From Glaciecola sp047250385 (GTDB taxonomy: Bacteria > Pseudomonadota > Gammaproteobacteria > Enterobacterales > Alteromonadaceae), in the NCBI RefSeq assembly GCF_047250385.1, contig NZ_JBLBVM010000049.1, forward strand, positions 62,001 to 126,000: DNA of 64,000 nucleotides, written 5' to 3'. The notes below the pieces were generated by a model. That model worked only from the letters and a program-made list of their open reading frames with translations, was not told the DNA's origin and searched no databases. The position numbers and the translations under genes are program-made. This document shows positions 1 through 9,353 of this stretch, in pieces (the first letter of the stretch is position 1; every line of letters starts with the position of its first letter).

Positions 1-213
1 CTAAAAGGCAAAGGCCCGTTGAACTTGTTATTTTGCGCTGAAGTCGGCACGCAATCTGATGCCTTAAAATTAGAATTATGGCTCAAAAAGCAATCACGGC
101 AAAGTAAAGACAAGCTTATATTGGGCGCAACTAAATTACCCTTTGAACATTTGTTGATCGAAACGAAGCAAATTCAAAGCGAAACGATGCTGAAGATAAA
201 AGCTAAGTTGTAA
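1..213 (+). CDS. GIY-YIG nuclease family protein (UPF0213/YhbQ type), C-terminal part
   Basis: The reading frame is open from the first base of the window to the TAA at 211-213, so this is the 3' end of a gene that starts outside. The 70 visible residues match the second half of small UPF0213/YhbQ proteins: a KGKGPL segment, then EVG, then an ALKLE segment carrying the family's conserved glutamate, then a basic KKQSR stretch. The GIY and YIG strands lie upstream and cannot be checked. Family members are single-domain putative nucleases of about 80-100 residues, usually without an assigned pathway. The frame has internal TTG codons, but translation from them would cut the domain, so I treat it as a partial gene. 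Confidence 0.8.
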   Translation, partial: LKGKGPLNLLFCAEVGTQSDALKLELWLKKQSRQSKDKLILGATKLPFEHLLIETKQIQSETMLKIKAKL

Positions 214-351
214 ACATCAGTACGCTAAGTAAGCCGACTAGCTAGAAGATACTTGCCACCAATAAAAAATGGCTAATCAATCAATAATGGCTAGCTAACA
301 AGGGATAAACCCTCGTGAAGCAGCAACGGCACGACAACCAATAAGCGCCAC

Positions 352-1281
352 TTAAGCAATAAACAACTGCGCAACCAGCGTTGCCAACCCCACACTTAAA
401 ACAAACTCAATACTAGCAATACCAACATTGTGCTGTAAGTCCACTTCCTTCTTCCAATTAACACCGCTGAGAATAATCCGCTTTGAAATGTTCGTTAGTA
501 ACATGAGAAAAATAGAGAAGCTCACACCTGTAATAAGCCAACCAGTCATGTTGCTCACATAGGATTCAGGCTCATACACTAATATCGCGCCTGCAGACGA
601 CACCACAATGGCAGTACCAATTAAATTGCCCGAATGCTTAATTGCCAGAGCCATTTGTCCCTGACTTAGCGCTCTTTGTAAGCCACTATTTTGATTGTTA
701 CTCGCATATGAAATTTCGTAAAGGCGAGTCGTCAGTAATAGAATACTGAGTGTAATCATCGTTCCTGATAAAATGGCAACTAAGGTATTCACATCTGTTC
801 CGACAGACCAGTTAATAATACTTTTAATAATAATTGCACTGGCAATAGAGCTGCTAGCGTCGATTAATGCTACCGATACGTTTTTCTCCGCTATTAATTT
901 GTTCTTATCCATGCGATTTAAGACTAACTTGTCATGAAAAAAGCGCCCGACTCTTACCAAGACAATACCCACCGCACCATACAACAACATCCCTAAAGCA
1001 GATGCTTCGTAGCCAAGGTCCATATGTCGCCCCACTACTGCTGATAGCACGATAGTAAGCGATAACATTCTACCCGCCATACTAATGCCAAATGCGAAGT
1101 TATCTTTCTCGCCTAACTCATTTCGCACACTCAATTTGGTAAACCAACCCGATAATGAGCGAATAGATAGCAATAATAAGATGGCGATTGAGATATCGAT
1201 GGCCAAATAAATCAGAATTTCTGATGATATAGGTACAAGTTTTACCAGTTGTTCCATTTTTGGGTAATCCAGACTACACAT
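352..1281 (-). CDS. DUF350 family inner-membrane protein
   Basis: This 309-residue hydrophobic protein has about eight predicted membrane segments in two similar halves. Each half contains the DUF350 signature: FGISMAGRMLSLTIVLSA near residue 65 and ALAIKHSGNLIGTAIVVSS near residue 212. The two-repeat arrangement is typical of longer DUF350 (YjfL-like) proteins, whose biochemical role is not established. It is divergent from glnE with only 55 bases between the start codons, so the promoters must overlap. An in-frame ATG at residue 9 (base 1257) is an alternative start and neither has a strong Shine-Dalgarno sequence. The family call is recognised from the repeat; function is unknown. Confidence 0.75.
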   Translation of the reverse strand: MCSLDYPKMEQLVKLVPISSEILIYLAIDISIAILLLLSIRSLSGWFTKLSVRNELGEKDNFAFGISMAGRMLSLTIVLSAVVGRHMDLGYEASALGMLLYGAVGIVLVRVGRFFHDKLVLNRMDKNKLIAEKNVSVALIDASSSIASAIIIKSIINWSVGTDVNTLVAILSGTMITLSILLLTTRLYEISYASNNQNSGLQRALSQGQMALAIKHSGNLIGTAIVVSSAGAILVYEPESYVSNMTGWLITGVSFSIFLMLLTNISKRIILSGVNWKKEVDLQHNVGIASIEFVLSVGLATLVAQLFIA

Positions 1282-1336
1282 TTAGTTGAAAACTATACCA
1301 TAATACAATTATTGTCGATTAAGCACATGAATTAAA

Positions 1337-4300
1337 ATGCACGCATTACCAAATACTTTAGTTGAACGAGCTCAGCATGAACTAGCTGAATTTAAAATGA
1401 AGCTCGAAAGTGCTATATCGAAAGTTGAAAGTGTGGCTTCTAAAGGAAGCACAACTGCACGCTCGGAAAATCAAAATTCGAATAATGAAAATGCTCAAAA
1501 TCAAGAAGGTGCAATAAGGTCTTCGTATTTTCAGCTGCTGGAAACGCATTCCGCTGACATCATCCGAGCATTTGCCCTAAGTGACTTTATATCTCGTACC
1601 GCACAACTCTACCCCATCGCGTTTATGCGTCTATTGCCAGAGCTTGTGAGCAAACAGCAACATGATGGGCAGAGTTACTCAGAATACTTCGAGCAACTTC
1701 AGACCAAACTGATGGAAGTGACGGATGAGGCTAGCTTGCATGCTGCTTTACGTCAATTTCGCCATTTAAAAATGCTCGCTATCGCCTGGCGTGATTTACT
1801 CTATAAAGCAGATATTAAGCACTCTCTGCTAGCTATCTCACACCTCGCTGATGTCTTAATTAACTCCGCTAATGCTTGGTTGTACACGAAAGCATGCGAG
1901 CGATATGGTGAGCCAGCTCCAGTGGACGTCAACTTTACCCATTCAGATTTGAATAACGAAGGCCCTAGATGGGAACCTCAAGAATTAATTGTGATTGGAA
2001 TGGGAAAATTAGGAGGACGCGAGCTAAACTTTTCTTCCGATATCGATCTAATCTTCGTTTATCCAGAATCGGGGGAAACGAATCATTCGCGTAAGCCCAT
2101 CGATCACCAAAGCTTCTTTACACGCTTAGCACAAAAGTTAATTGCCGCTTTGCATCAAACAACAATAGATGGCCAAGTTTACCGTGTAGATATGCGCCTG
2201 CGACCTTTAGGTGAAAGTGGTCCGCTAGTCGTATCTATGCCAGCTTTCGAATCTTACTACCTTGAACAAGGACGTGAGTGGGAAAGATTTGCTATGCAAA
2301 AAGCACGGATCATTAATCCAGATTCAGGCGCAGTGCGAGAACTAAGAAGTATCATCATTCCATTTGTTTATCGAAAGTATCTTGATTTCACAACCATTGA
2401 GTCCTTGCGCAACATGAAGCAACTGATCTCAAATGAAGTAGCAAGACGAAACTTGACCAACAACATCAAATTAGGCCGAGGTGGTATTCGAGAAGTAGAG
2501 TTTTTTGTACAATCACTGCAAATGATCCACGCCGGTAAGGTAACCGAATGTCAAAGAAAGTCTATTCTGGACTCCTTTGCTGCGCTTGTTGAACATCAAT
2601 TCCTTAGCTCCAAAGATGCGAATGAACTGCAGGAAAGCTATTTATTTTTGCGCAAAGTAGAGCATTATTTGCAAGCATTTGACGATAAGCAAACGCAACA
2701 ACTACCCAGCGAGCTTACTGACCATATTGATCATCAGAGATTGATTTTTTTGTTAGACAATGATTTAGGCCAAGTGCACTTTCATATGAAGCGAATCAAC
2801 GCTCACTTTATGCTACTCATTGAAGAGAGCAATGAAGAGGACAACGAGGTATCAAATCAATCGTACTCGGATCTATGGTCTTTGAGTTTAGATAATGAGG
2901 AGATGACAGCGCTGTTTTTAACGCTGCTTACGCCGCACATTGCCGATGGAGAACAAGTTGCCGAAAAGCTTAGTGCCCAACTAATAGAATTCAAGAATAA
3001 GTGTACAAAGCATGTGATTGGTCAGAAAGGCAGAAACACACTCAGCAAGCTGATTCCACAATTGCTCGATGAAGTATTAGCTTATGATGATATTCAAATA
3101 GCTAATGAAGAAGCAAAAGAAGAAGTATTAGAAAAAGCCGAACAAAAAAGTACGAAGACGAAGACAAAAAGTCACGCAAACGAGCTATTTGAAAGAATAT
3201 TCGACATCCTATTAACGATAGTTGGGCGCACGGCATACCTTGATCTACTGCTAGAAAACCCACCTGTTCGTGAGCGACTAATTACACTTTCTGCAAACAG
3301 TCACTGGGTGGCCAAGCAAATCAAAGCATTCCCTCTCTTACTAGATGAATTGCTACAACCTGCTTACTTGCGACCCGATCAAATTGATATAGCCACATGG
3401 CGCCAAGAATATGAAAACGAACTAAGACTGCAATTACTGCGGGTAGAGCCTGATGATGTTGAAGCGCAAATGGATGCGCTGCGCTACTTTAAACTAACTC
3501 AGCAATTACGCATTGCGGCAGCAGATATTAGCGGCACGCTTCCCATTAATAATGTGAGTGACAAACTCACGGTCTTAGCAGAAGTATTGCTTGGGCACGC
3601 TATTGATATCGCTTGGCAACAAATGGTTGAGCGTTATGGCGCACCGGAAGGCTATTCTATGCAAAATAAGGGCTTAGGCGTTATTGCATATGGCAAGCTA
3701 GGCGGTATTGAGCTTGGTTACGGTTCCGACCTTGATATTGTTTTTGTGCATGACATTCCGCTGTCTACAATGACCACTGGCAAAAAGTCAGTTTCTTGCA
3801 GTGAATTCTTCGTAAAGCTTGTGCAGCGTATCACCCACATATTCACAACAAAAACCTATCTGAACGACCTATATGAAATCGACTTAAGATTGCGCCCTTC
3901 AGGCAACTCAGGTTTGTTGATTAGTCATATTGATAGCTTCGCTAAATACCAAGCAAACGACGCATGGACATGGGAACATCAAGCTTTGGTTCGCGCTCGT
4001 TATGTATATGGACATGACAGCCTACGTGAGTCTTTTACCCAAGTTAGGCAGCAAATATTGGCGAAGAAAAGAGACGCTAACAAACTTCGTAAAGAAGTGG
4101 CTGACATGCGCGAAAAGATGCGCGTTCATTTGGATAAATCAGATGAGCACAGTGCGGATCTGAAACAAACATCTGGCGGAATTACTGATTTGGAGTTTTT
4201 GACACAGTATTGGGTTTTACGACATGCGAATGAATTTAGCGAGTTGAGCAAATGGAGCGACAACTTGCGCATTTTAGATTCGCTCGCAGACGTCAATGTG

Positions 4301-4471
4301 ATCAGCCAAGAGCAGAACGAAACATTGCAGGAGGCGTACTTATTTATTCGCAACCAGTTGCATAAGTTGAGTTTAGGCGCTTTTGGCACTAACAAAAAGG
4401 TACCCAATTTAGATGTTCACATGAGTGTTATTCAACGCACATATGCGAGTGTTTTTGCAGACGAAACTTAA
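1337..4471 (+). CDS. glnE: Bifunctional glutamine synthetase adenylyltransferase/adenylyl-removing enzyme
   Basis: GlnE covalently adenylylates and deadenylylates glutamine synthetase in the cytoplasm in response to PII proteins, tuning nitrogen assimilation. Both nucleotidyltransferase domains are visible: GMGKLGGRELNFSSDIDLIF near residue 221 (adenylyl-removing half) and AYGKLGGIELGYGSDLDIVF near residue 783 (adenylylating half), each with the G-K-L-G-G and S-D-x-D signature. At 1,044 residues it is longer than the roughly 950 of enteric GlnE. The excess comes from an Asn/Gln/Glu-rich stretch at about 35-60 and a Lys/Glu-rich linker at about 590-620, between the two halves. The 3' end overlaps the convergent gene by four bases. 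Confidence 0.95.
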   Translation: MHALPNTLVERAQHELAEFKMKLESAISKVESVASKGSTTARSENQNSNNENAQNQEGAIRSSYFQLLETHSADIIRAFALSDFISRTAQLYPIAFMRLLPELVSKQQHDGQSYSEYFEQLQTKLMEVTDEASLHAALRQFRHLKMLAIAWRDLLYKADIKHSLLAISHLADVLINSANAWLYTKACERYGEPAPVDVNFTHSDLNNEGPRWEPQELIVIGMGKLGGRELNFSSDIDLIFVYPESGETNHSRKPIDHQSFFTRLAQKLIAALHQTTIDGQVYRVDMRLRPLGESGPLVVSMPAFESYYLEQGREWERFAMQKARIINPDSGAVRELRSIIIPFVYRKYLDFTTIESLRNMKQLISNEVARRNLTNNIKLGRGGIREVEFFVQSLQMIHAGKVTECQRKSILDSFAALVEHQFLSSKDANELQESYLFLRKVEHYLQAFDDKQTQQLPSELTDHIDHQRLIFLLDNDLGQVHFHMKRINAHFMLLIEESNEEDNEVSNQSYSDLWSLSLDNEEMTALFLTLLTPHIADGEQVAEKLSAQLIEFKNKCTKHVIGQKGRNTLSKLIPQLLDEVLAYDDIQIANEEAKEEVLEKAEQKSTKTKTKSHANELFERIFDILLTIVGRTAYLDLLLENPPVRERLITLSANSHWVAKQIKAFPLLLDELLQPAYLRPDQIDIATWRQEYENELRLQLLRVEPDDVEAQMDALRYFKLTQQLRIAAADISGTLPINNVSDKLTVLAEVLLGHAIDIAWQQMVERYGAPEGYSMQNKGLGVIAYGKLGGIELGYGSDLDIVFVHDIPLSTMTTGKKSVSCSEFFVKLVQRITHIFTTKTYLNDLYEIDLRLRPSGNSGLLISHIDSFAKYQANDAWTWEHQALVRARYVYGHDSLRESFTQVRQQILAKKRDANKLRKEVADMREKMRVHLDKSDEHSADLKQTSGGITDLEFLTQYWVLRHANEFSELSKWSDNLRILDSLADVNVISQEQNETLQEAYLFIRNQLHKLSLGAFGTNKKVPNLDVHMSVIQRTYASVFADET

Positions 4472-5085
4472 TTAATGAAGCCGGTTTTTTGGCAGTTTTC
4501 TTTCACGTAAGTGCCGGCTCGCTCAGAAATAACGATAGTACGTTTTTTATTGCAGAAATATACATTCACTTCTGGGATGAAGTTGCTGTCTATTGCCCCA
4601 GCCACTTCATCTAGCGTACCTAATAAATTGTTTTCAACTAGAAATCGTTGGCGGATAATAAAGTCTTGGTTCAGATCCCAGATAAGCTGCATACCTTCTT
4701 CCTCGGCGTATTTCATTGCTTCAACTCTGATCGTAGTGTCTTTCGCAAAACTTCTAAATTTGTACTCGCCCTGCCAAGTTTCCTCTGGTGGTTTATCGAC
4801 ATTGGAAATTGCCACTAGGCGCTCAGTTTGGCTTTCTTCAGGTAGTTCTAAAGACACCACAAAATCGCCATACTCGGCTTGAATAGGATCTTTAGATGAG
4901 AGTCGAAACTCGCGATAGAAGTCTGCTAGATTTTCTTCTATGCTCGTACTTTCTTTTGGTTTATTGGCTTGCATCGAGTCATCGGGTTCAGGCATAAATA
5001 ACAAAACAGCTATAGCCCCTATTAATACAACAAGGGCAAGTGCGATATGCTTTAACCACGACTTGGATACTTCTTTATTTGCCAT
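4468..5085 (-). CDS. Single-pass membrane protein of unknown function
   Basis: This 205-residue protein has a short basic N-terminus followed by one membrane segment (about residues 12-30, HIALALVVLIGAIAVLLFM) and an acidic soluble domain that should face the periplasm. There are two cysteines near the C-terminus (CNKKR and ENCQK). I do not recognise a family. Its 3' end overlaps the convergent glnE 3' end by four bases, and it sits 91 bases downstream of lpxL on the same strand, so co-transcription with lpxL is possible. No catalytic motif is visible. Confidence 0.75.
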   Translation of the reverse strand: MANKEVSKSWLKHIALALVVLIGAIAVLLFMPEPDDSMQANKPKESTSIEENLADFYREFRLSSKDPIQAEYGDFVVSLELPEESQTERLVAISNVDKPPEETWQGEYKFRSFAKDTTIRVEAMKYAEEEGMQLIWDLNQDFIIRQRFLVENNLLGTLDEVAGAIDSNFIPEVNVYFCNKKRTIVISERAGTYVKENCQKTGFIN

Positions 5086-5176
5086 TTACTCACCTAATAT
5101 TTTATAGGACTTCTACGATAAGGCCTATCCGAATTGATTATGTGTATTAAGTTATGTGTATTAAGAGTTTCGAGCT

Positions 5177-6202
5177 CTAATACAAAGATTCGGGTTCATC
5201 CTCAGGACGGGTTTTGAAGCGCTTATGCATCCACAAATAACTCTCCGGCTGCTCATTAACCACTTTAAGTACGTCCTCGTTTAGCTTAGTTAGTGCTGTC
5301 TCTTGATTTGTATCGGCCAAATAATCAATTGGTGCACCAATTTTTACCTTGTAGCCCTTTTTGCTATGTTGAGACACGACCATCAAAGGAACACAATTAG
5401 CTCGATTGGCAAACATTAAAGTGGCCGTGGTGGTTGCCGTTCGCGCAACGCCGCCGAAGGGAACAAAGGCACTCGTACCTTTGCCATAATCTTGATCAGG
5501 GAAATATAAACAAAACTCGTTTTCGTTCATTGCTTGAATCAAGGCTTTCGCGTTACGTTTGTGTATCATGTATTTGTTAGAACGCGCTCGGCCATAGTAT
5601 TGCATATAGTCAATTAAGGGATTGTTGTGTTTGCGATAAAACGCGATACATGGATATGCATAGCCAATAATGCGGCAGCCAATTTCCAAGTTCACGTTGT
5701 GTAAAGTAAGCCCGAATACGCCTTTACCCGATTCTAGCACTTTCAACGCATGCTCAAGACCTTCAACCTCTGCAACTCTGCGTACACGCCATTCTGGCCA
5801 CCACCAGCCCATGCCCGTTTCAAATAAACCCATTGCCGTACGAAACACATTGTCTTTTAACACTTTTTGGCGTTTTTCTTCAGACCATTGTGGGTAACAT
5901 AGCTCTAAATTACGCTTGGCTATTTTAATCCGTTTTGGTGCAAACCAAAAAAGCAGTTTCGCAATTACTCTAGCTAATAATTTGATGACAGGTAAGGGTA
6001 ACCATGTGATGAGATATAAAACTGCTGCGCCAAACCACACGCCCCAATACCGTGGGTGAAAAAATGCAGCGGTGAAAGGAGGTGCCATTACAGCTTTAAT
6101 TGGCTTGTTTGACTTTTCTACCTCTGGTGTCGGGATGCTTGCACCAGTTTTAATAGAGTTGTCTGCATCCTGATTGTTATTTTTTTTGTCAGTCGTTTCC
6201 AC
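5177..6202 (-). CDS. lpxL: Lipid A biosynthesis lauroyl acyltransferase (LpxL/HtrB family)
   Basis: LpxL-family enzymes transfer a secondary acyl chain from acyl-ACP to Kdo2-lipid IVA at the inner face of the inner membrane. The protein (341 aa) has one membrane segment at about 53-73 and the diagnostic H-x4-E catalytic motif, His168 to Glu173 (HNVNLE). The downstream motifs NNPLIDYM, RARSNKYM and PDQDYG and the C-terminal RFKTRPEDEP all line up with E. coli LpxL. The first 40 residues are a polar, low-complexity extension not usual in the family. It could act as LpxL, LpxP or a single generalist enzyme, which the sequence does not settle. Confidence 0.88.
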   Translation of the reverse strand: METTDKKNNNQDADNSIKTGASIPTPEVEKSNKPIKAVMAPPFTAAFFHPRYWGVWFGAAVLYLITWLPLPVIKLLARVIAKLLFWFAPKRIKIAKRNLELCYPQWSEEKRQKVLKDNVFRTAMGLFETGMGWWWPEWRVRRVAEVEGLEHALKVLESGKGVFGLTLHNVNLEIGCRIIGYAYPCIAFYRKHNNPLIDYMQYYGRARSNKYMIHKRNAKALIQAMNENEFCLYFPDQDYGKGTSAFVPFGGVARTATTTATLMFANRANCVPLMVVSQHSKKGYKVKIGAPIDYLADTNQETALTKLNEDVLKVVNEQPESYLWMHKRFKTRPEDEPESLY

Positions 6203-6335
6203 TTTAAACTCATCAAGGGACTTTTTGTGTATTCTACATCGTCGAGCTCTTCATATAAAGCAGTGGATTGTGGTATTCGACTGACGACTCTGCTGTGTAA
6301 GAATACAGATCAAAAGTGCTAATTAATAGTCTTGT

Positions 6336-6374
6336 TTAAATGCCCTGATTAAATGCCCTGATTAAATGCCCTAA
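6336..6374. repeat. Three tandem 13-bp repeats
   Basis: The unit TTAAATGCCCTGA occurs at 6336-6348 and 6349-6361, and with one change at 6362-6374. The array abuts the stop codon of the DUF3081 gene on the minus strand. Confidence 0.9.
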
Positions 6375-6632
6375 TTAATACTCCTTATCAATGCTCGTCA
6401 ATTTCTTCTCGAAAGCATCAAACTGGCCCTGATTATCGTAATCAAAGTGATACTGGTTATGAAAACCGTAGCTAAGCTTCACTGTCGCATCCTCCAAGAA
6501 CAAGGTGTAACCGTCGAAGTCTGTGTACGCTTTTATGCCATTTAGGTGATGTGCGCCATCTATATGCTTTCCGTGTTGGCGCATTTTTTCGAAGACCCTC
6601 AGCAACATCTTGTTATCGAGATTATTTTTCAT
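6375..6632 (-). CDS. DUF3081-like small cytoplasmic protein
   Basis: The open frame begins at 6716, but the convincing start is the ATG at 6632. It is preceded by AAAGGAGGGAAGGAAA, the strongest Shine-Dalgarno sequence in this part of the window. From there the protein is 85 residues with no signal peptide. It resembles the DUF3081 family of Vibrio and Shewanella: an ML-x-VFEKxRQHG helix, the phrase TDFDGYT, and FHNQYHFDY near the middle. The family has no assigned function. It lies between the lpxL and fadE regions, alone on its strand, with a 13-bp repeat array touching its stop codon. Confidence 0.7.
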   Translation of the reverse strand: MKNNLDNKMLLRVFEKMRQHGKHIDGAHHLNGIKAYTDFDGYTLFLEDATVKLSYGFHNQYHFDYDNQGQFDAFEKKLTSIDKEY

Positions 6633-6871
6633 TTTCCTTCCCTCCTTTCGTAAGCCAGCGTTATTACTTACATTAAATAGCAAGCAAAGAATTGTATCCA
6701 CACTAAACTTATACACTGAAGAGCGCGTATGAAGATCAGTACAGAGTTGTAAGTAAATTGTGTTTCAGCACGATAAATAACTTGAGTAAATACGGATAGA
6801 TAGTAATGCTTTTAGGCAATTCTGCACAAATTTTAATCAAATTATTTTGATCTTTATTTATTTTCATGTAG

Positions 6872-6900
6872 TATAGATTATTCAACTGGTCAGATGAGCG
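6872..6900 (+). promoter_or_regulatory. fadE promoter region with FadR-like operator
   Basis: A TATAGA hexamer at 6872-6877 is a plausible -10. Just downstream, at 6884-6900, lies AACTGGTCAGATGAGCG. Its left half matches the known FadR consensus (AACTGGTC-N-GACC-N-GTT) exactly, while the right half is degenerate. Placement over the predicted transcription start of an acyl-CoA dehydrogenase gene fits FadR repression released by long-chain acyl-CoA. No good -35 is visible at the usual spacing. Confidence 0.5.
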
Positions 6901-6912
6901 GATAAGTTAATT

Positions 6913-9177
6913 ATGAGTATTAGAACAAACCTTAAAAAAGTATTACCACCAATTTCAGTAACTGAGCAAGAAGCTTTGGATGCTGGTGATGTGTGGATTG
7001 AGTCTTCAATTTATCAAGGCAAACCTGACATGCATGCCCTGCGCAGCCTTCCTCAAGCAACATTGAGCGCAGAAGAGCAAGCTTTCCTAAATGGTCCTGT
7101 GGCTGAATTGTTGTCTATGATCGATGATTTCGAATTAGGCAATAGCAAGCATATTCCACAAGAAATTTTAGATTTCCTTGGTAAGAACAAATTTTTCTCA
7201 ATGATCATTCCAAAGAAATTTGGTGGTCTTGAATTCACGCCTTACGCAAACTCTACTATCGTAGCAACGATTGCAGCTACAAGTGGTGCGATTGCCGTAA
7301 CCGTTATGGTGCCTAACTCTTTAGGTCCAGGCGAGTTATTAATGCACTACGGTACTGAAGCACAACAAAACTACTGGTTACCTAAATTATCAGTGGGTGA
7401 AGACGTTCCTTGTTTCGCCCTAACGAGCCCAGAAGCGGGTTCAGATGCGGGTTCTATTCCAGATGCTGGTATCGTGACCAAAGGCATGTGGGAAGGTAAA
7501 GAAGTCGTTGGTATCAGCGTGACTTGGGACAAGCGTTATATCACTCTTGCACCAATCGCGACAGTATTAGGCCTAGCCTTTAAAGTATTCGATCCAGAGC
7601 AATTGCTGGGTGATAAACTTGAATTAGGCATTACCTGTGCCCTACTTCCAAAATCACACCCAGGTGTTGAACTAGGTAACCGTCATGATCCGATGGGCGT
7701 AAAATTCTACAATGGTACAACGCGCGGTAAAGATGTATTCATCCCAATGGACTTCATTATTGGTGGCGAGAAGAACATCGGTCGTGGTTGGCAAATGCTA
7801 GTGAGCTGCCTAGGTGCAGGTCGCGGTATTTCGTTACCAGCGATGGGCGTTGCAACTGCGCAGTCAGCGTTTAAGTCAACGTCTGAGTATTCTTTTGTGC
7901 GTGAGCAATTCGGCGTTCCAATCGGTCGTTTCGAAGGTATTCAAGACAAATTGGCTGATATTGCTGGTAAAACATTCTTGCTAGAAGCAATGCGTGTGCT
8001 AACAACTGAAGGTTTAGGCGAAGGTATTAAACCAGCTGTTGTTACTGCAATTGCAAAATATCACATGACTGAACTTGGTCGTGACGTATTGAACTCAGCA
8101 ATGGACGTTCAAGCAGGTAAAGCAATACAACGTGGCCCGCAGAACACATTAGCAAATGGTTATGCAGCCCTTCCTATCGCGATTACTGTGGAAGGTGCAA
8201 ATATACTGACACGTAGCTTAATGATATTTGGCCAAGGTGCGATGCGTTGTCATCCACATTTGAAAGAAATGGTCGATTTGATCCACAGCGACGACAAAAC
8301 AGCCGATGCAGAATTTAATAAGGTCCTAGGTAAGACGGTTAAATTTAGCGTTAAAAATGCTTTCCGTAGTATGGCAAATAGTTACTTACCATTTTTACGC
8401 TCGAAAGAGTCGAACCTTCCAATTGTTCGCCCTTATGAGAAACGCGTCAACGCATTGGCAGCAAAACTTGCTCCATTAGCCGACTTGTCTCTATTAGTAT
8501 TAGGCGGCGACCTGAAGAAAGCAGAGCTATTGTCTGCGCGTTTAGGTGACGTAATGAGCTACTTGTATGGCGCAATGGCATCTATTCGTTTCTTTGAGCA
8601 ACGAGTTCAAGACAGAGCCCAGGCTGAAGCTTATTTCCGTTATGCGATGGAATGGTCACTACAGCAAGCTGAAAAAGCGATTGTTGATTTCATCAACAAC
8701 TTCCCGAACACACCAACGCGTGGTTTGATGAGAATGTTGACTAACACTTACACGTCTTCAGTAAGCCATATTTCTGATGACTTGGTACGTGAATTATCAA
8801 CCGCTTCGATGCAAGATAGCAGCATTAAAGCGCAGCTAACTCACCTTGTGAAAGTAGTACCTGGTGACGGCAATGATATTAATGAACAAGCGTTTAAAGC
8901 AAAACATGCTGCAATGCCTTTACTATCAAAAGTGCACAAAGCGTTAAAAGCTGCGCCTGTTATCCCATTCATTTCCTTCGAGCACGCGGTGAATACTTTG
9001 CACACAGCTGGTAGCTTGACTGACGCAGAGCGCGCAACCTTGTTGGAGTACAATGAGAAACGTAAGTTGTCTGTGCGTGTTGACGAGTTCACTTTCGATA
9101 TGGAATTGTTGACTGCAGAAGAAACTGATGGTCCTGCGGCAGGAAAATCTGAAGATTCAGCAGCAAACGCAGCTTAA
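6913..9177 (+). CDS. fadE: Acyl-CoA dehydrogenase, FadE type
   Basis: This enzyme catalyses the first, FAD-dependent step of fatty-acid beta-oxidation, oxidising acyl-CoA to trans-2-enoyl-CoA. It is 754 residues long, against about 400 for ordinary acyl-CoA dehydrogenases and 814 for E. coli FadE. The catalytic core spans about 80-480 (ALTSPEAGSDAGS near residue 176, REQFGVPIGRFEGIQDKLAD near 330). A C-terminal DUF1974-type extension runs from about 485 to the end, the mark of proteobacterial FadE. It lacks the N-terminal membrane segment seen in E. coli FadE. It appears monocistronic, with a FadR-like site upstream and a strong terminator downstream. Confidence 0.92.
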   Translation: MSIRTNLKKVLPPISVTEQEALDAGDVWIESSIYQGKPDMHALRSLPQATLSAEEQAFLNGPVAELLSMIDDFELGNSKHIPQEILDFLGKNKFFSMIIPKKFGGLEFTPYANSTIVATIAATSGAIAVTVMVPNSLGPGELLMHYGTEAQQNYWLPKLSVGEDVPCFALTSPEAGSDAGSIPDAGIVTKGMWEGKEVVGISVTWDKRYITLAPIATVLGLAFKVFDPEQLLGDKLELGITCALLPKSHPGVELGNRHDPMGVKFYNGTTRGKDVFIPMDFIIGGEKNIGRGWQMLVSCLGAGRGISLPAMGVATAQSAFKSTSEYSFVREQFGVPIGRFEGIQDKLADIAGKTFLLEAMRVLTTEGLGEGIKPAVVTAIAKYHMTELGRDVLNSAMDVQAGKAIQRGPQNTLANGYAALPIAITVEGANILTRSLMIFGQGAMRCHPHLKEMVDLIHSDDKTADAEFNKVLGKTVKFSVKNAFRSMANSYLPFLRSKESNLPIVRPYEKRVNALAAKLAPLADLSLLVLGGDLKKAELLSARLGDVMSYLYGAMASIRFFEQRVQDRAQAEAYFRYAMEWSLQQAEKAIVDFINNFPNTPTRGLMRMLTNTYTSSVSHISDDLVRELSTASMQDSSIKAQLTHLVKVVPGDGNDINEQAFKAKHAAMPLLSKVHKALKAAPVIPFISFEHAVNTLHTAGSLTDAERATLLEYNEKRKLSVRVDEFTFDMELLTAEETDGPAAGKSEDSAANAA

Positions 9178-9228
9178 AGTCAGAGGCTAGAAACGCACGA
9201 ATTGTTTTCTAGCTCATTAAAATACTAT

Positions 9229-9261
9229 AAAAGGCGTACACAATGTGTACGCCTTTTTTTT
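9229..9261 (+). terminator. Rho-independent terminator after fadE
   Basis: A perfect 13-bp stem (9229-9241 pairing with 9245-9257, core GGCGTACAC and GTGTACGCC) with a three-base loop is followed by an uninterrupted T run. Confidence 0.92.
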
Positions 9262-9353
9262 CACCCATTTATTAATTTCTGCTGTTATACTCGAAAACTC
9301 ATGTGTTTTAACTGTTATTTGTTTTTTCAACGACATAATAAATAGGCAGGTTC

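Noticed and set aside
4126..4407. 93-residue antisense frame inside glnE
   Set aside because: It overlaps the C-terminal domain of glnE entirely and lacks a plausible start.
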